Source of the DNA: Rickettsiaceae bacterium
Lineage (GTDB): Bacteria > Pseudomonadota > Alphaproteobacteria > Rickettsiales > Rickettsiaceae
DNA length: 22,565 bases
Reading direction: 5' to 3'
NCBI GenBank assembly: GCA_021741085.1
Contig: JAIOYM010000008.1
Span: 1-22,565 of the forward strand
Shown here: positions 22,462-22,565 of the stretch, one piece after another
How the letters are laid out: every line of letters starts with the position of its first letter
How positions within the stretch are numbered: the first letter of the stretch is position 1
Notes under the pieces: model-generated
What the model saw: the letters and a program-made list of their open reading frames with translations, nothing else
What the model was told of the DNA's origin: nothing
The model's database searches: none
Made by a program: the position numbers and the translations under genes

Positions 22462-22565
22462 GCAATATAGCTTAACTCGAAAAGCTAGTTACAACCTGGA
22501 AAGCTGAGCAAACAGCTTGGTAGAAATCGGAAAAATAATGGGCGGTTTTTCTAATATGGTGTTTT

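Larger units (their letters stand above)
22241..22565. other. Gene-free, repeat-rich right end
   Basis: I see no supportable coding region in these 325 bases. They hold several inverted repeats: AGC(TC)TATACAT / ATGTATAGCT at 22325-22355, the 13-bp pair TTCAAACCATACT / AGTATGGTTTGAA at 22363-22428, TAGCTT / AAGCTA just after 22465, and AAGCTG-AGCAAA-CAGCTT at 22501-22518. A dispersed repeat shared with the left end is at 22423-22461. This could be a structured RNA, the 5' region of a gene starting past the window edge, or the remains of a small mobile element. Confidence 0.6.

Noticed and set aside
22538..22565. Open frame starting ATG GGC GGT TTT TCT at the window edge
   Set aside because: Only nine codons are visible and no strong Shine-Dalgarno sequence precedes it, so it cannot be called as a gene.
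1..22565. tRNA, rRNA, CRISPR array or complete insertion sequence
   Set aside because: I looked for T-loop patterns, spaced identical repeats and transposase motifs and saw none.

Overview
This is a strongly AT-rich bacterial window with tightly packed genes. It looks like an obligate intracellular alphaproteobacterium of the order Rickettsiales. The evidence is a rickettsial-type VirB6 with a large N-terminal extension, an autotransporter resembling the Sca group, Mrp antiporter genes and Mla genes scattered into small clusters, an alphaproteobacterial-type AddB, and QueH. I cannot name the genus from sequence alone. No rRNA, tRNA, CRISPR array or intact insertion sequence is visible.

Layout. 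1-111 is the 3' end of an ABC exporter gene. 230-1826 (minus) holds mlaE-mlaF, the inner-membrane core of a phospholipid transporter. 1972-3187 (plus) holds a DsbB-like gene overlapping queH. 3221-4030 (minus) holds mlaD followed closely by erpA. 4163-7624 (plus) is a compact run emrB-like, mnhE, mnhF, ubiH-like. 7764-12607 (minus) holds an autotransporter-like gene and a 936-residue VirB6. 12767-13667 (minus) is overlapping mnhG-mnhB. 13877-15943 is pal (minus), era (plus) and a second small lipoprotein gene (minus) that carries a copy of pal's 5' end. 16127-18754 (plus) is addB. pgeF (minus) and a short glutamine-synthetase-like gene (plus) start head to head and overlap by 16 bp. A membrane fatty-acid desaturase and a 2-Cys peroxiredoxin follow. 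22241-22565 has no assignable gene but is rich in inverted repeats and carries a repeat also found near the left end.

Themes. Most genes serve the envelope: lipid transport (MlaDEF), lipid desaturation, peptidoglycan anchoring and editing (Pal, PgeF), cation homeostasis (Mrp E, F, G, B), drug export, ubiquinone synthesis, and secretion (VirB6, autotransporter). The DsbB-like protein could help fold the cysteine-rich outer part of VirB6; this is inference.

The points most worth a second look are a perfect 36-bp palindrome inside mnhE, the duplicated pal leader and signal-peptide module now feeding an unrelated lipoprotein, the compact glutamine-synthetase-like protein lacking the usual N-terminal domain, the overlapping divergent starts of that gene and pgeF, and the repeated element at both window ends. 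I did not find convincing evidence of a wholly new multi-gene system.
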